A stretch of 64,000 nt of DNA from Multifurca ochricompacta (GCA_022496185.1 WTXG01000161.1:19822-83821); one strand, 5' to 3'. Numbered from the stretch's first letter, positions 29,865 to 42,231 are shown. Numbers and translations are program-made. The notes: generated by a model from the sequence alone, not told the origin.

Positions 29865-32800
29865 CTTGCCGGCCCCGCAGGAAGTGGTGTTGGGGCTGCC
29901 CTTAACAAGGCAGCCCATGTCAACAAAAATAAAAACAAAAAACAAGTACAATTTATCACGCCACAACCTGCAGGTGCATCATTGTCCAATGATGTCACTT
30001 GCTTCTACTGCCAGAAGCTGGGCCACAAGGCAAATGAATGTTGGCAGAGGAAACAGGATTGGCAGAATGCCGCTGCTGGGAAAAAGGGCAACCAGAGGAA
30101 GGTGCAAGGCGCCAGTACACCATCATCTTCCCACCAAGTAGCTACAATAGTTAATGGTAGTGGAAGAATACAGGAGGTGCATGAGACACCTCACATTAAA
30201 CTTTATACCTTGAATGCAACTGAAGAAATCTTTAAAGATGATGGATTTGCTTGGATGATGGATAGCGGTGCCACCACCCACTTCACACCCTTTGAATCAG
30301 ATTTCTATGAATATCTGCCTCATTCAGGACATACTGTTACAGTGGCTGATGGAACTGTGGTCCCAATAGAAGGAGTAGGAAGCGTGCATATAAGGACCAA
30401 CAAAAACTATATATTGGAACTTAATAACGTTTTCTACATGCCATCAGCCGGAAATTGCATCTTATCTACAAGTCATATCACCAACAGAGGTGGTATGGTC
30501 TTATTTGATCAATATAATGTTGCAATAGAGTATAAAGGACAAAGAATAGCAGAAGGAATCAAGGCTGGGGATCTATACTGGATCCAAGGAACTATAGTGG
30601 ATAAATCAACCGCTACCCTAAATACTGCATCAACCAGCCTTGATACCTGGCATCTAAGAATGGGGCATATGTCTAAACAAGCCCTAAAAAGATATGCTCC
30701 TGAGGCCATAAAAGGTCTCAGTCTAAAAAATAGCCAAGAGGAAGTAAAGCCTTGTCATGGCTGTGAAATGGGAAAATCCCATCGCCTTCCTTTCCCTCCC
30801 TCTCATAAGCGGGCTTCAGCACTCTTGGAGGTCATTCATAGTGATCTAGTAGGACCACTCCAATGTACCTCGATACAAGGACATTTATACTTCGCCACTT
30901 TCATAGATGACTTTAGCCGTAGTGCTATAGTTGTTCCAATGAAGGCAAAACACTACTTCAAATCGGTCTTTGCAAATGTTAAGGCATTTCTAGAAAATAA
31001 AACAAATAATAAAATAAAGACCTTACATACAGACTGTGGTGGCGAATATGTAAATAATGAGCTGAAGTCCTTACTAAGTGAGGCTGGCATAGAGCATAAA
31101 CTTACGATGCCATATTCCCCACAACAGAATGGAAGAGCTGAAAGGTTCAATAGAACCATAATGGAAAAAGCCACTAGCATGCTTCATCATGCTGGGCTTT
31201 CTCTTGGCTTTTGGGAGTGTGCTGTTTCTACAGCATGTCATATATATAACAGAACTCCCATCCGTTCCAACAAGTGGAAGACACTGCTAGAGCTTCTGGT
31301 TGGGGACATACCAGATGTCTCTTATTTTAAAGTCTTCGGATGTGAAGCATACTATCATGTTCCAGAAAACAAGCGGCAAAAATTGGACCCTAAGGCCAAA
31401 AAAGCTGTCTTTGTTGGGTATGAGCTGAACAGTAAAGGCTACATTCTGTGGGATAGACATACCCGGTCCTTTGTTTCGTCCAGAGATGTGACGTTCAATG
31501 AAGAGTCCTTCCCATCCCACTCTGTAGCGGACAACAGAGATAAAAGACAGGAACAAGTCGTTCCAATTGAAGGAGGGTCTGTCCAACCCTCACCAGCAAT
31601 AGCCACAGTTCCTCAGGATCCTGCATATAAGGATACTGAGGTTGAGGAACAGGAGGTAGTGGAGCCTCCTCAAATAAATCCTGAGCCTACCACACCCGAT
31701 AATGAAGAAGACACACACACAGACACTATTTATCAGACACCACGATCCCAAATAATGGAACCCTCCCAACTCCCCACCAGAACTCGTGCCATTAGAAAGT
31801 CATCAAAAAAGGCTATAGGCAGACTTCCCCAACCAGTATTTACTAGGGAAAGTCCATGCTCTGAACGACGGTCAGTGGCTATACAGGAAGATTTAGATCT
31901 TGACACTGTTAGGCCAAGACGTTCACGTTGTCTGAATCCTCGCTTTTATAATGAGGATAATGCAGAGTTTGTGCAGGGTTCATCCAGACTTGGGACCATG
32001 GAATTGCTAAATGCCGCTGGTGTCTCTTATAGAGATCCCCTAACTTTTCAGGAGGCAATGCAGTCTGAGAATGCCACTGAGTGGCTTGAGGCTTGTCAAT
32101 ATGAAATAGATGCCTTAAATAAATTAAATGTGTGGCGCCTTGAGATCTTCCTAAAGGAAGAAAGGCTGTCAAATCAAAATGGGTTTTCAAATTGAAACCA
32201 GATGGACAGTTTCGTGCCAGGCTTGTGGCAAAAGGTTTCACTCAAATAGAAGGAGTGGACTTTGACGAAACATTCTCCCCAGTCGCCAGATTCGAATCAC
32301 TTCGTTTACTACTAGCATAGCTACACTAGAGGATTGGGAAATCCACCAGATGGATGTCAAATCAGCATTCCTTCACAGCGATCTGGATGAGGAGATTTAT
32401 ATGGAGCAACCTGTTGGTTTCGTCATTGCTGGTCAAGAGTTTAAAGTTTGTAGGCTACAAAAAGCATTATATGGCCTCAAACAAGCTTCCCGGGCATGGA
32501 ATCTTCAATTTCATGCAGTTCTTATTGAACTGGGCTTTACTCGGACGTACTCTGATGCAGGAGTATATGTGTATCATCACCATGGGGGGGATGATTCACT
32601 TTTCGTCATTCTTTATGTTGATGACATCACTATACTTGGATCTTCAAAAGATAAGATAACATGGCTGAAGGAATCTCTATCTAGCTGATATGAGATGACT
32701 GACTTGGGAGAAATCCGGTCATATCTTGGTGTTAACATCACCAGAGATCGTCCTAACAAGACGCTGGAAATTGATCAGACAGCTTATGTTTTGTCTATTC

Positions 32801-33570
32801 TTGAGAAGTTTGGGATGAGGGATTCCAATCCAGTATACACTCCCCTACCTACTGGCGTGGATGCACATCTGGTCAAGTTTGATGGCCAGGCATCTACTTT
32901 GGAAATAAAGAAGTACCAACAGCTAATGGGGTCACTGCTATGGGTGCAGATTGGAAGCAGACCCGACATTAGCTTTGCTGTTGTGCACCTTAGTCAATAT
33001 GCTTCCAATCCTTCACAACATCATCTGCGCCTAGCAAAGTATGTTCTAAAGTACCTTAATGCTACTATGAACTACAGGGTGCGATATTCTGGAGGGAATG
33101 AAGAGAGTGGTCTTCATGGCTTTGCAGATTCCTCATGGGGAGATCAGGAGGACTGCCACTCTACTTCAGGCTATGTCTTTAAACTTGCAAATGGAGCCAT
33201 ATCCTGGTGCTCTAGAAAGCAAAAGACTGTAGCACAGTCCACCACAGAAGCTGAATATATGAGCCTAGCTGAGGCTTCCAATCAGGCTGCGTGGTATAGG
33301 ACGTTTATGGAGGAATTGGGATATGAAGTCACTTCACCCATACAACTCCATTGTGACAATAAGGGTGCTGTAGACTTGGCATTAAACCCTGTCACAGGAA
33401 GGCGGTCAAAACACATACCAATAAAGTACCATGCAATCAGGGAGTATGTTGAATTGCATCTAATCGATTTAGTGCGAACTCCCACTGGTGAAATGCTGGC
33501 AGATGGCTTCACAAAGTCTCTACCAAGAGTGTCACATGAAAGCATGGTTACTAGACTTGGGCTAATATGA
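29865..33570 (+). pseudogene. Copia-D pol: CCHC, protease, integrase, reverse transcriptase, RNase H
   Basis: Reading on from the gag TGA: knuckle CFYCQKLGHKANEC near 30003; protease WMMDSGATTHFTP near 30256; integrase zinc region HLRMGHMSKQALKRYAPEA..CHGC near 30650-30765; core HSDLVGPL, HTDCGGEY and SPQQNGRAERFNR carrying D-D-E. Reverse transcriptase from about 32200 has LYVDDITIL near 32615. RNase H near 33120-33500. Lesions: frameshifts near 32139-32160 and 32319, and TGA at 32686-32688 (SS*YEM; Arg in Copia-A). The frame ends at 33570. Confidence 0.88.
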
Positions 33571-33772
33571 GCATGTTCTCGACCTCGAGAGTGACGCAAG
33601 AAGTGTGTGCACGTTGTCAACCTCGAATGTGACATGTGCAACAGAACACGTTTCAGTTTGCATAATACACTTCAGATCACTCCTCTCCTCTCGTCAACTC
33701 ACTCTCACGCCTCTTGAATTGGCGATGTGCTCATTTAACTCATTTTGACCTGATGCCTTAATCATGGAGGGA
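33571..33772 (+). other. Copia-D 3-prime untranslated region
   Basis: About 200 nt with a purine tract atggaggga immediately before the 3-prime LTR. Confidence 0.7.
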
Positions 33773-34270
33773 TGTTGACACGACATGTGTCTTGAGGTGC
33801 TTCAGGCATCTAGATTAGGGTCTAAGCTGTGCAAGATTAGATTAGATATAGATTCGGAGTTTCGGACTTTTTACTATATCATTATTACTTTCTTTCTCTC
33901 GATGCGCAGCAGCTGACTGATATACCTTAGTAATCCTGTATAGCATGTGATATCTCACTGGCCAATGGCCTTTGTCCCTCAGTAGTATATTCTAGTGCAT
34001 TCCATTGCGCACAGACCATCCCTTGAGTAGTATATAAGGGTGTCTGTTTCGACTCTTACACTTCAGAGTTCTCTTCACCTCTGAAGTGTAAGTCCCAGTC
34101 TCTCTACTTACTACCTTACCTATAACTAACTGTCTCTTGTAGATAACTTGTCCCTAGGTGTGTAGTATAGTAATATAGAGTTCTCTTCACCTCTGAAGTA
34201 TAACTTGTCCCTAGCCTTACATGCTAACACCCAACAGTCAGTATCACTGCACACACATGCCTGTTTATCA
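33773..34270 (+). repeat. Copia-D 3-prime LTR
   Basis: 498 bp; differs from the 5-prime LTR by only a few substitutions and single-base indels. Confidence 0.93.
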
Positions 34271-34275
34271 CAGAG

Positions 34276-35829
34276 TACATCCGAGTAAAGCTCAGTTCAT
34301 TGAGAACTGCATGGAATTGCAAGTTCCATGCTCAGGAAGCTTGTTTGAGGCCATACAGAGCCTTCTGCAGCCTACAAACTTTGGACTCTTGTCCAGCAAC
34401 AACAAAACCGACAGGTTGCTCCATATAGATCTCCTCATCCAGATTGCCATGTAGGAATGCTGATTTGACATCCATCTGGTGGATTTCCCAATCCTCAAGT
34501 GCAGCCAATGCTAATAATAGTCTAAGAGACTCAAATCTGGTGACTGGGGAGAAAGTTTCATCAAAGTCCACCCCCTCTATTTGGGTGAACCCTTTTGCTA
34601 CAAGCCTAGCACAAAAGTGTCCATCTGCTTTTAATTTAAAGACCCATTTGGACTTTACAGCCTTTCTACCTTCTGGAAGGTCTTCAAGGTGCCACACTTT
34701 AAGTTTTTCTAAGGCATCAATTTCATATTGACATGCCTCAAGCCAATCACTGGCATTATCAGACTCCATTGCTTCTTTAAAAGTAAGAGGATCCCTATAG
34801 GGGGATCCTGCAGCATTGAGTAGATCCATCTGACCAAGTCTGGAAGAACCCTGCACAAACTCTGCATTATCCTTGTTGTAGAAGCGAGGATTCAGATGAC
34901 GATTCCGATTGGGATGTGCAGTATCCAAGTCTAAATCATCTTGGATTGCCCTATCTTGTCGTTCAGAGTGTGGACTTGTCCTCTGAAAATTAGGTTGAGG
35001 AACTCTGCCTGCAATTCTTTCTGATTTTCTAATTGCATGGGTTCTTTTGGGAGGGGAGGATGGTTCCATGACTTGTGATGGAGGGGTCTGATATATGGTC
35101 TGAGGGTGTGTGGTGTCCACATTACGTGTGGGTGTGGTAGGCTGTGGTGGTAATTGAGGAGGTACAATGTCCTCCTGTTCCTCTTCTAGGTCTTCCTCAT
35201 CTTGAGGAGCCTCAGGAACATGTGTAGCAGTTGCTGGTGGTGGTTGGACATTTCCACCAGGTATAGTAAATGAGCCACCTTCTGTAGGTTGCTCTATAGG
35301 TTTATCTGCTCTGCTGTCCTTCACAGAGCGGGATGGGAAGGATCTCTCATCAAATGTAACATCTTGTGAAGAGATGAGAGACCAGGTACAACTATCCCAA
35401 AGTGTATAGCCCTTGGAAGTGGGCTCATACCCAACAAAAATGGCTTCCCTAGCTTTGGGATCTAATTTACGCTGCTTGCCCTCTGGAACATGATAAAAGG
35501 CTTTGCAACCAAAGACCTTGAAATACGAGACATCTGGTTTGTTCCCAACCAGAAGCTCAAGCAGAGTCTTCCACTTATTAGAATGGATGGGAGTTCTGTT
35601 ATAAATATGACATGCTGTCTCAACAGCACACTCCCAGAAACCAGGAGACAGGCCAGCATTGTGCAGCATGCTAGTGCCTTTTTCCATAATGGTTCTATTA
35701 AATCTCTCGGCCCTTCCATTCTGTTGTGGACTATACAGCATTGTAAGTTTATGCTCTATGCCATAATCTTCAAGCATTGCCTTCAGTGCCTTGTTCACAT
35801 ACTCGCCACCACGATCTGTATGAAGACAC
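34276..35829 (-). pseudogene. Copia-C pol, middle part: integrase core to reverse transcriptase fingers
   Basis: Contains SPQQNGRAERFNR (catalytic Glu), an acidic linker rich in Pro, Gln and Glu, and the reverse-transcriptase start ([44 protein letters not shown]). One in-frame TGA lies at 34332-34334 (QAS*AWN), where Copia-D has Arg. The left end is cut by Copia-D, the right end by the hAT-like element. Confidence 0.9.
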
Positions 35830-37256
35830 TAGTGATTGGCAGGGGTAACCCTGGGGTATCCTTGTTGGTACCCGTACCCGTACCCGTACCCATACCTGTC
35901 ACTACGGGTATGGGTAACCCACAGGTTACCTGCGGGTCACCTGTGAAAACGCGTGCAAGTTCTTTACTTGCATTGCGCATTTTGGATACCTGGCCCGGGA
36001 CTTCCCAGACCAAGAAGATACACAACGCGTTCATTTGTGGCTGCTTAAGATCCCTCAATGACTCTTATTTTATGTTCAGAAGATTGAGATAATTCATTAT
36101 TCCATTTTTATTTTATTATTCTGCTTTCAATTTTATACAAGCACAACTAAAATACAGTATACAGAGATGATTAGATAGGATGTTATAGAACATTGGTGAA
36201 AAGCCTGTCAGATAACCACACAGAATGCAAAATAATTTGATGAACACATAGCAATTTGCAGGGGTAACCCCTGGATAATTGTTTTGATACCTGGGTTACC
36301 CATAAAATGAAACGTGTGCAAGTTCTTTACTTGCATCATGCATTTCGGACATCCGGCCCGGGACATCCCGGTCAAGGAGATATGCACTTGGACACAATGC
36401 ATTCATTTATGGCTACTCAAGATCCCTCATTTATGTTCATAAGATTAAGATAATTTATTATTCCATTTTTATTTTATTATTCTGCTTTCAATTTTATACG
36501 AGCGCGACCGATCTTTGCATTTCTGCACATTTCGGATAAATGGCCCAGGCCATCCTGGTCAAGGAGATAAGCACTTGGACACAACGCGTTCATTTATGGC
36601 TACTCAAGATCCCTCAAATATTGTTGGTTTATGTTCAGAAGATTAAAAGGATCCTTTATTTACATTATTATTTTATTATTCTGCTTTCATTTCATACAAG
36701 CACAACTGTCCTGGTGCGTTTAAGTCAACCTTCCTTAATAGGAAGGAGGTCAGACCACCATGCGATGCAATGTAGTTGCTGCCCCATGCAGCTTGTAGAC
36801 ACATGCGGGCCTTGTTTCAATAAAGTAATTTGATAATTAGATTATAGAATAGTCTATATTAGTCTAGAGTGTATTTTAGATAGTGCCAGACTGGCATAAT
36901 TGGTTGCATGTTAATAAAACAGATGTATCATGGTTTTCAAGAAAGTGGATCACTGATAAGGATTTTATTTTACATCGCACTGTTAATTTGCTTTGATATT
37001 TTGTAGGATAATACTAGAACATATTTAACACTACTCTGTAGCATACATCAGACAAGATCTTGTATTTTTGTGGCTGCAGATGTGTTTTATCTCGGAAATT
37101 CTACTGATCTTGTCAATGCATAATCGGTGCCTATACCCGCCAAACCCGCTGCATGGGTACGGGTTTCCACAGGTTGGGAGCCGTATACCTGTACCCGTAC
37201 CTGGCAAAACCTGCGGCACTTACCCGCGCAGGTATGAAACCCCTTGACAATCACTA
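35830..37256. mobile_element. Non-autonomous hAT-like DNA transposon inserted in Copia-C integrase
   Basis: 1427 bp with a perfect 8-bp target duplication gaagacac (35822-35829, 37257-37264) and terminal inverted repeats starting TAGTGATTG at both ends, continuing imperfectly into a GGGGT stretch. Removing it restores the integrase frame around KCLHTD. It has no transposase frame. Inside are a TACCCG run (35869-35896), a 10-bp hairpin (35887-35896 with 35907-35916) and three imperfect direct repeats of about 200-250 bp. Eight-base duplications and TAGTG-like ends fit the hAT superfamily; mobilisation in trans is inferred. Confidence 0.85.
35935..36715. repeat. Three imperfect direct repeats inside the hAT-like element
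   Basis: Copies begin near 35945, 36308 and 36508. Shared words include caagttctttacttgcat (first two), ggcccgggac or ggcccaggcc, cattcattt and tattattctgctttca. Internal amplification probably lengthened the element. Confidence 0.7.
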
Positions 37257-39009
37257 GAAGACACTTGATTTTATGATTAAATTTATTTTCTAGTAGTGTC
37301 TTCAGTTTATTAAAAACTGGTGTGAACAGATCTTTGGACTTCATTGGAACGATTAAAGCGTATCTGCTAAAATCATCCAAGAAGGTGGCAAAGTATAGAT
37401 TCCCTTGTATTGAACTGCACTGCAAGGGACCTACGAGATCACTATGAAGGATCTCAAGGGGGGCTGATGCACGCTTTGAAGATGGGGGAAATGGAAGATG
37501 ATGGGACTTGCCCATTTCACAGCCATAACACGGCTTGTCTTCCACTTGGCTATTATTAATTTTGAGGCCTTTAACAGCCTCAGGAGCATATCTCTTTAGG
37601 GCTTCTTTAGACATGTGGCCCATTCTTTGATGCCAGATTTCAAGTGAGGCAGATGCAGATGTATGGATACTATTTAGGACATGTTTGCCTAGTACCCAAT
37701 ACAATTTGCCAAACTTCCATGCTTCTGCTATAATATTATCACCATATTTAATTGTAGCCTTCTTATTATCAAAGAACACAGTTGCCCCTTTTTCTACTAG
37801 GGCACTGGCAGAGAGTATTTTATGTCCTCCAGGCATGTGGAGCACATTGCTCAATTCCAGATCAAAACCTTGATCAGTCCTGATGATCACAGTACCAACT
37901 CCATTTGTTTTGACTATGGAGTTGTCACCTAGTGATACTTCATGGGTGGTGTCAACTTTATACATATCAAAGTCTTCAAGGTTTGGACTGAAATGGGCTG
38001 TTGCTCCACTATCAAGCATCCAATAATCTGAGTTGATATCCAGATTATGGGTGTGAACATAAAGGTGAATGTGAGGTGCTTCTTGCACCTCCTCTATTTT
38101 GCCACTACTGTTAACTACAGTGGCTATAGTATGTACATGCTGGGCCTCAGCCCTCTTCTTGTTCCCAGCCTTGCCTTTCTTGGCATTCTCCAGGTCCTTC
38201 TTCTTCTTTGTGCAAGCATTGGACTTGTGTCCAGGCTTTTGGCAATAGAAGCAGACCATGCCTTGTGAACCAGGGGCAGCAGTGGGAAGTGGTGATAAAT
38301 TTGTATTTTTTGGTTTTGATTTGACAGGTGCAGCCTTAGATAGGACTGCACTACCACTTCCTGAGGGACCCGCCAGGTGACTTTCCTCATTAAGGAACCT
38401 CTGCACAAGGTCCTGAGGGGAGAGTTGCTCTGGATCACCAGAGGCCAGTATAGAGCCAGCAATGGCACTGTAGGAGTCTGGGAGAGCCTTCAACAATATG
38501 AAGCTCATCTGGAGGTCATTGACCTCCATCCCATTCTCCCTAAGGGTACTCCTGGCATCCAGAACTCTTTGTAATTGAGTTCTGAATGTCTGTCCTTCAT
38601 CAAGATGGAAGGACACCAGGGCAAGCCACAAATTGTATGTGGCCATGCTACCTACAGAGCCATAAAGCCGCTCCAACTTATTATACTTCTTGCTAAGAGA
38701 AGGATAATTGGCATCAGAAGCTACTTGGGAGTAGACTTCTTGGGTAACATTAAGAAAGAGGAGCCCAATAAGCATTTCCTCTTCCGCCATCCATTCCCTA
38801 AGGATGGGGTCAATAACCTCTTTTTGCATCTTCTCCTTTTCCTCCTTGTCCTCTGGGAGGAGGGGCATGTCAGGGTAGGGTGTAATGATGTGCCTCCTGA
38901 GCCCATTCATCCTCAAAAGGGTGTTAAAATTGGCAGACCAGACCTGCCAGTTTGAGCCATCAAGGCACTCCATCTTGGAGGAGGGAGGGAAGACGATTGA
39001 GGACGGCAT
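37257..39009 (-). pseudogene. Copia-C gag, protease and integrase N-terminal part
   Basis: The ATG at 39009 begins MPSSIVFPPSSKMECLDGSNW. The frame is open without a stop through the capsid domain, knuckle CFYCQKPGHKSNAC, protease YWMLDSGATAHFSP and integrase zinc region HQRMGHMSKEAL..CYGC to HSDLVGPLQC. It is cut at 37257 by the hAT-like element. Unlike Copia-A and Copia-D there is no stop between gag and the knuckle (EESHLAG). Confidence 0.92.
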
Positions 39010-39937
39010 TTTGAGATGTTATATAAGTGTTCCTGGTTCCAAGGAGCAGTTAGAACCAGTGCCCAGGTCTCGCTTAAGAGTGCCACCCCATACTGTGGCA
39101 CTATGCTTCAGAACCTAAGAAGGTCCTGCCTCTGTTGTGTGACTTTCTAGGTATAGTAAAGCTGTCTAGTGCAATCCTGTAACTAGACATAAGCTCTGGT
39201 AGACTAGCCAGAGTGTCTAGTGTAAACAAGACTGGGAGTCATGTCATGGAGGAGCCAACCGCAAGTTCCATTAGAGACAAAGGGTGTATAGCCCTTCCTC
39301 TAATGCTGGTGGTGGAGTCCATGATTAAGCCCTAGATGATTGGGGCCATGACTAAGTAGATGTCTAGTCTGTCTCTGGTAGGGCGTGGTTACCCTACAAA
39401 GGCAATGGATACTTATGCCCAGAGATGAAGACTATATCTACTATGTATAGACTATAGTAGTGCAGCCTACTTGTATCGAGCCCAAGCATCATGGGAGTGA
39501 CTACCCATGCCTAATTCTAGACCCTAAACTCCACATGCGGGTTGCTAAACCTGGCTTACAGATAGAGCCAAGCATTGACTGGACTTAAAGCCACAAGCTT
39601 CTGGCTATAGGCCTACTAAAGCTATCTATGGGATGAAGACCCAGCTACAACTAAGAAATTACTAATACCTAGTGCGCACTCAAGGAGCTCAAGGTGTTTC
39701 ACCCGCTTAGGGTACCTCATCACCTTTTGCAAGAACCCTGAAGGGCTAGCCAAACAGTTCAGGATGAGCAGTAAACTGTGTCATCCTGTGGGGTGTTGAG
39801 GTGCACAGACAGTAAATAGGAAAGCTCACAGGAAGAAGCTGGTGGGAAAGACTTTGAAGCTTTTGTGAGCTTGGTGTGCAAGAGTGAGTTGGGCTGTTAA
39901 TGAACAAAAGGGATTTAATCAGTCAGTATGAGCAGCA
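39010..39937 (-). other. Copia-C 5-prime leader
   Basis: About 930 nt between gag and PBS. It is collinear with the other Copia leaders and has the conserved hairpin block at about 39464-39521. No reading frame of note. Confidence 0.65.
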
Positions 39938-39949
39938 GGGCCCATAACC
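39938..39949 (-). promoter_or_regulatory. Copia-C primer-binding site (half-tRNA-iMet type)
   Basis: Coding strand GGTTATGGGCCC, immediately next to the 5-prime LTR. Confidence 0.83.
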
Positions 39950-41378
39950 TGTCAAACAATCATGCTGCTGGTTATACTGACTGCGGTTAGTGTAACGGGT
40001 GAAGCTCCGTGTACACTTAGAAACAAAAAGGGCAAAGAAAAGGTGACCTAAGTCATTGGGCGTACCGTGGAGGCAAACGTCACACGTTAAGTAATGACGG
40101 GGACCTGTGTCACCCACTGTGGTTTTGCAACCACGATGACAGCGTCTGAAACCTGAAGAAACTGCAGCCCCAAGAGGACAAGATCCAAAGGATCAAGTCA
40201 CACAGGGAGGCAGTATACCATTAGCACTATGTATCGAACTCGTGTAGACAGTTACTCACCTGCAGCCCCAAGAGGACAAGATGGGGGGCTACAGGCTGTT
40301 ACAGAGGGTCTTATATACATTTCTCAGTGTAGTGTGGTAAGCAGTAAGTGTAAGCAAGAATCAGCAAGTATCAGTCAGCTGTATTGCTGACTGAGCCTTA
40401 TCTTTGTGATTCGTAAGCTGCTTTACTCTGCTGACTGATCATGCTCCACAGTGTGATGTCATAATGACGTCACTGTGGAGTAGATAACTGATATGTAGTC
40501 TAGCCCTTAGGTCTGGAACACGTCTATCTACTGATACATGTAGTTCTGTGCTAAAATTGGCCATGGCCCGATCTGGGCCCTTATCTAGAGCTCCACTTAC
40601 CTAGAACCTTCTAGGCTGGGCTCCTCTTATCTTGATAGCAGCTCTACTTGGTCTAGAACCGTCTAGACTGTGGAGCCTTTGCTTATTGTGGTAAACACAA
40701 TAGAAAGTTGACTTGTTATTGTCGAGTGGCTCTTGTGCTGACTAAGCAGCATGTGACTTATTACATGTGACTCAGTCACATGATCCATGTCACAACTACG
40801 TTCCCATGATCACATGTTGAGACTGCTGGGTAATCTTCCCACAGTCATGTGATCCAAAAGGGAGAAAATAAAAGGAAAAATAAAGTAGAGCCGTGACAGT
40901 TAGTAGCATGTTAGGCTAGAACAAAGACAAGTGCTTCAGAGGTTAGAAGAACTCTACATTGTACTATACTACTGACCTAGAACAAAGACAAGTCTATATA
41001 CAAGGTTAGTCTAGAGGTAGTAGGAAGTAAAGTAGAAGGAACTTATGCTTCAGAGGTTAGAAGAACTCTGAAGTGTAAGAGACGAAACAGACGCCCTTAT
41101 ATACCCATGGGGGCCAGGGGAAATGGTCTGTGTGCACTGGGAATAAGTCCACAAGTGCCAGACAATAAACAAAGAGGGATAAAGGCCATTGGCCAAAGAG
41201 ATATCATGTGCTTACTGTGCATTACTAAGTACATCACTAATCAGCTAAGTAAGGTGAGAAAGAAATGTAATAAAGATATTGTAAAAAGTCCGAAACTCCG
41301 GAACCTAATCTAATCTTATCTACAGCTAAAGCGATCCTTAGATGCCTGAAGCATCTCCAGACATGTCCTGTGTCAACA
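39950..41378 (-). repeat. Copia-C 5-prime LTR, interrupted by solo LTR X
   Basis: 516 bp when the inserted 908-bp LTR and one 5-bp duplication are removed. Starts TGTCAAACA and ends TGTCAACA. The right outer flank tgctt pairs with the left flank at 15979-15983. Confidence 0.9.
39991..40898. repeat. Solo LTR of family X (908 bp)
   Basis: TGTAACGGGTG..GCCGTGACA with a perfect target duplication gttag (39986-39990, 40899-40903). It is the same length as, and nearly identical to, 42232-43139. No internal part of family X occurs in the window. Confidence 0.9.
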
Positions 41379-41451
41379 TGCTTGCCCCATTGTTCTGGCT
41401 CCCATTGTTGTGCCACTAGTGTGGCTGACTGTTCTCTTTCAACACGCCCCC

Positions 41452-42231
41452 TCAGTTGGCACACTGTAGGCCCATTGCTTTTGCAAACAACTCATGTTTC
41501 TCCCAGGGCAGTCCTTTTGTCAAGATGTCCACAACTTGATCATTTGTTGAAATGTATTTGAGTTCTATGTCTTGGCTTTCATACTTGTGCCTCAGGAAGT
41601 GGTGCCTAACTTCAATATGCTTGGTTTGATCATGGAACTCCAGGTTTTTGGCGATGGCCATCGCAGACTGGTTGTCAATGAGGAGTGTGGTTGGATTCTT
41701 TTGTGCATAGTTTATCTCGCTCAGCAAGCATTGGAGCCAGATGGCCTCCTTTGCTCCATGTGCACTTGCAACATACTCAGCTTCTGTGCTTGACAATGTG
41801 ACTGAGCTTTGTTTCTTGGAGCTCCAACTGACAGCACCACCCCCTAGTTTGAAAATGTATCCAGAGGTGGATTTTCGGTCATTAACATCACTGGCCCAAT
41901 CTGCATCAGTGTACCCTTTTAGAACTGTCCCTTCAGTAGTGCCCTGCTGAAAGGTAAGTTTCCAGCCACTTGTTGCCCTGAGATAGTGGAAAACGTGCTC
42001 AAGCGCCTTTTGATGTTCAATCCCTGGTTTTGCCACATGTCGCCCAAGGCTGGCTACAGCAAAAGTGAGATTGGGATGAGTTCCCAGCATGGGATACATT
42101 AGGGACCCTATGGCTTGTTGGTAGGCCTTGACATTGACTTCTGGGACTTCAACCTTTTTGAGGTGTTCATTTGCAAGACATGGGGTGCAGATTGGGCAGA
42201 CATTGGTCTTCTTGAAATGTGCCAGTGTTTC
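41452..42231 (-). pseudogene. Copia-B pol, C-terminal part: connection and RNase H
   Basis: The open frame carries AIGSLMYPMLGTHPNLTFAV, GYTDADWASDVNDRKSTSGY, STEAEYVASAHGAKEAIWL and LLIDNQSAMAIAKN, the standard Ty1/Copia RNase H motifs. It ends at 41452. The right end is cut within ETLAHFKK by solo LTR X. Confidence 0.88.

Larger units (their letters stand above)
27791..34270 (+). mobile_element. Copia-D: full-length Ty1/Copia retrotransposon inserted in Copia-C
   Basis: 6480 bp. LTRs of 496 and 498 bp (TGTTGACA..TTTATCA) are about 99 percent identical by eye, with a perfect target duplication cagag (27786-27790, 34271-34275). Order: LTR, half-tRNA-iMet PBS, 0.9-kb leader, gag, protease, integrase, reverse transcriptase, RNase H, LTR. 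High LTR identity indicates a young insertion. The coding region nevertheless has two stops and two frameshifts, so it is defective or was mobilised in trans. Confidence 0.94.
15984..41378 (-). mobile_element. Copia-C: Ty1/Copia retrotransposon, split by four nested insertion events
   Basis: The outer ends are LTRs starting TGTCAAACA and ending TGTCAACA, flanked by identical 5-bp duplications tgctt (15979-15983 and 41379-41383). Four insertions with their target duplications are removed in this count: 16330-26289, 27791-34275, 35830-37264 and 39991-40903. That leaves about 6.6 kb, a normal Copia size. The rejoined LTRs are then about 514 and 516 bp. The coding strand is minus: 5-prime LTR at the right, gag-pol from 39009 down to 26764, 3-prime LTR at the left. 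Coding capacity is nearly intact apart from the insertions and one TGA. Confidence 0.9.

Noticed and set aside
35869..35916. Telomere-like TACCCG repeats
   Set aside because: Only about four units, within a transposon end and not matching the usual fungal TTAGGG repeat.
40441..40490. Regulatory palindrome around tgatgtcataatgacgtca
   Set aside because: It lies inside solo LTR X and is repeated in its sister copy, so it is part of that LTR and not a host regulatory site.
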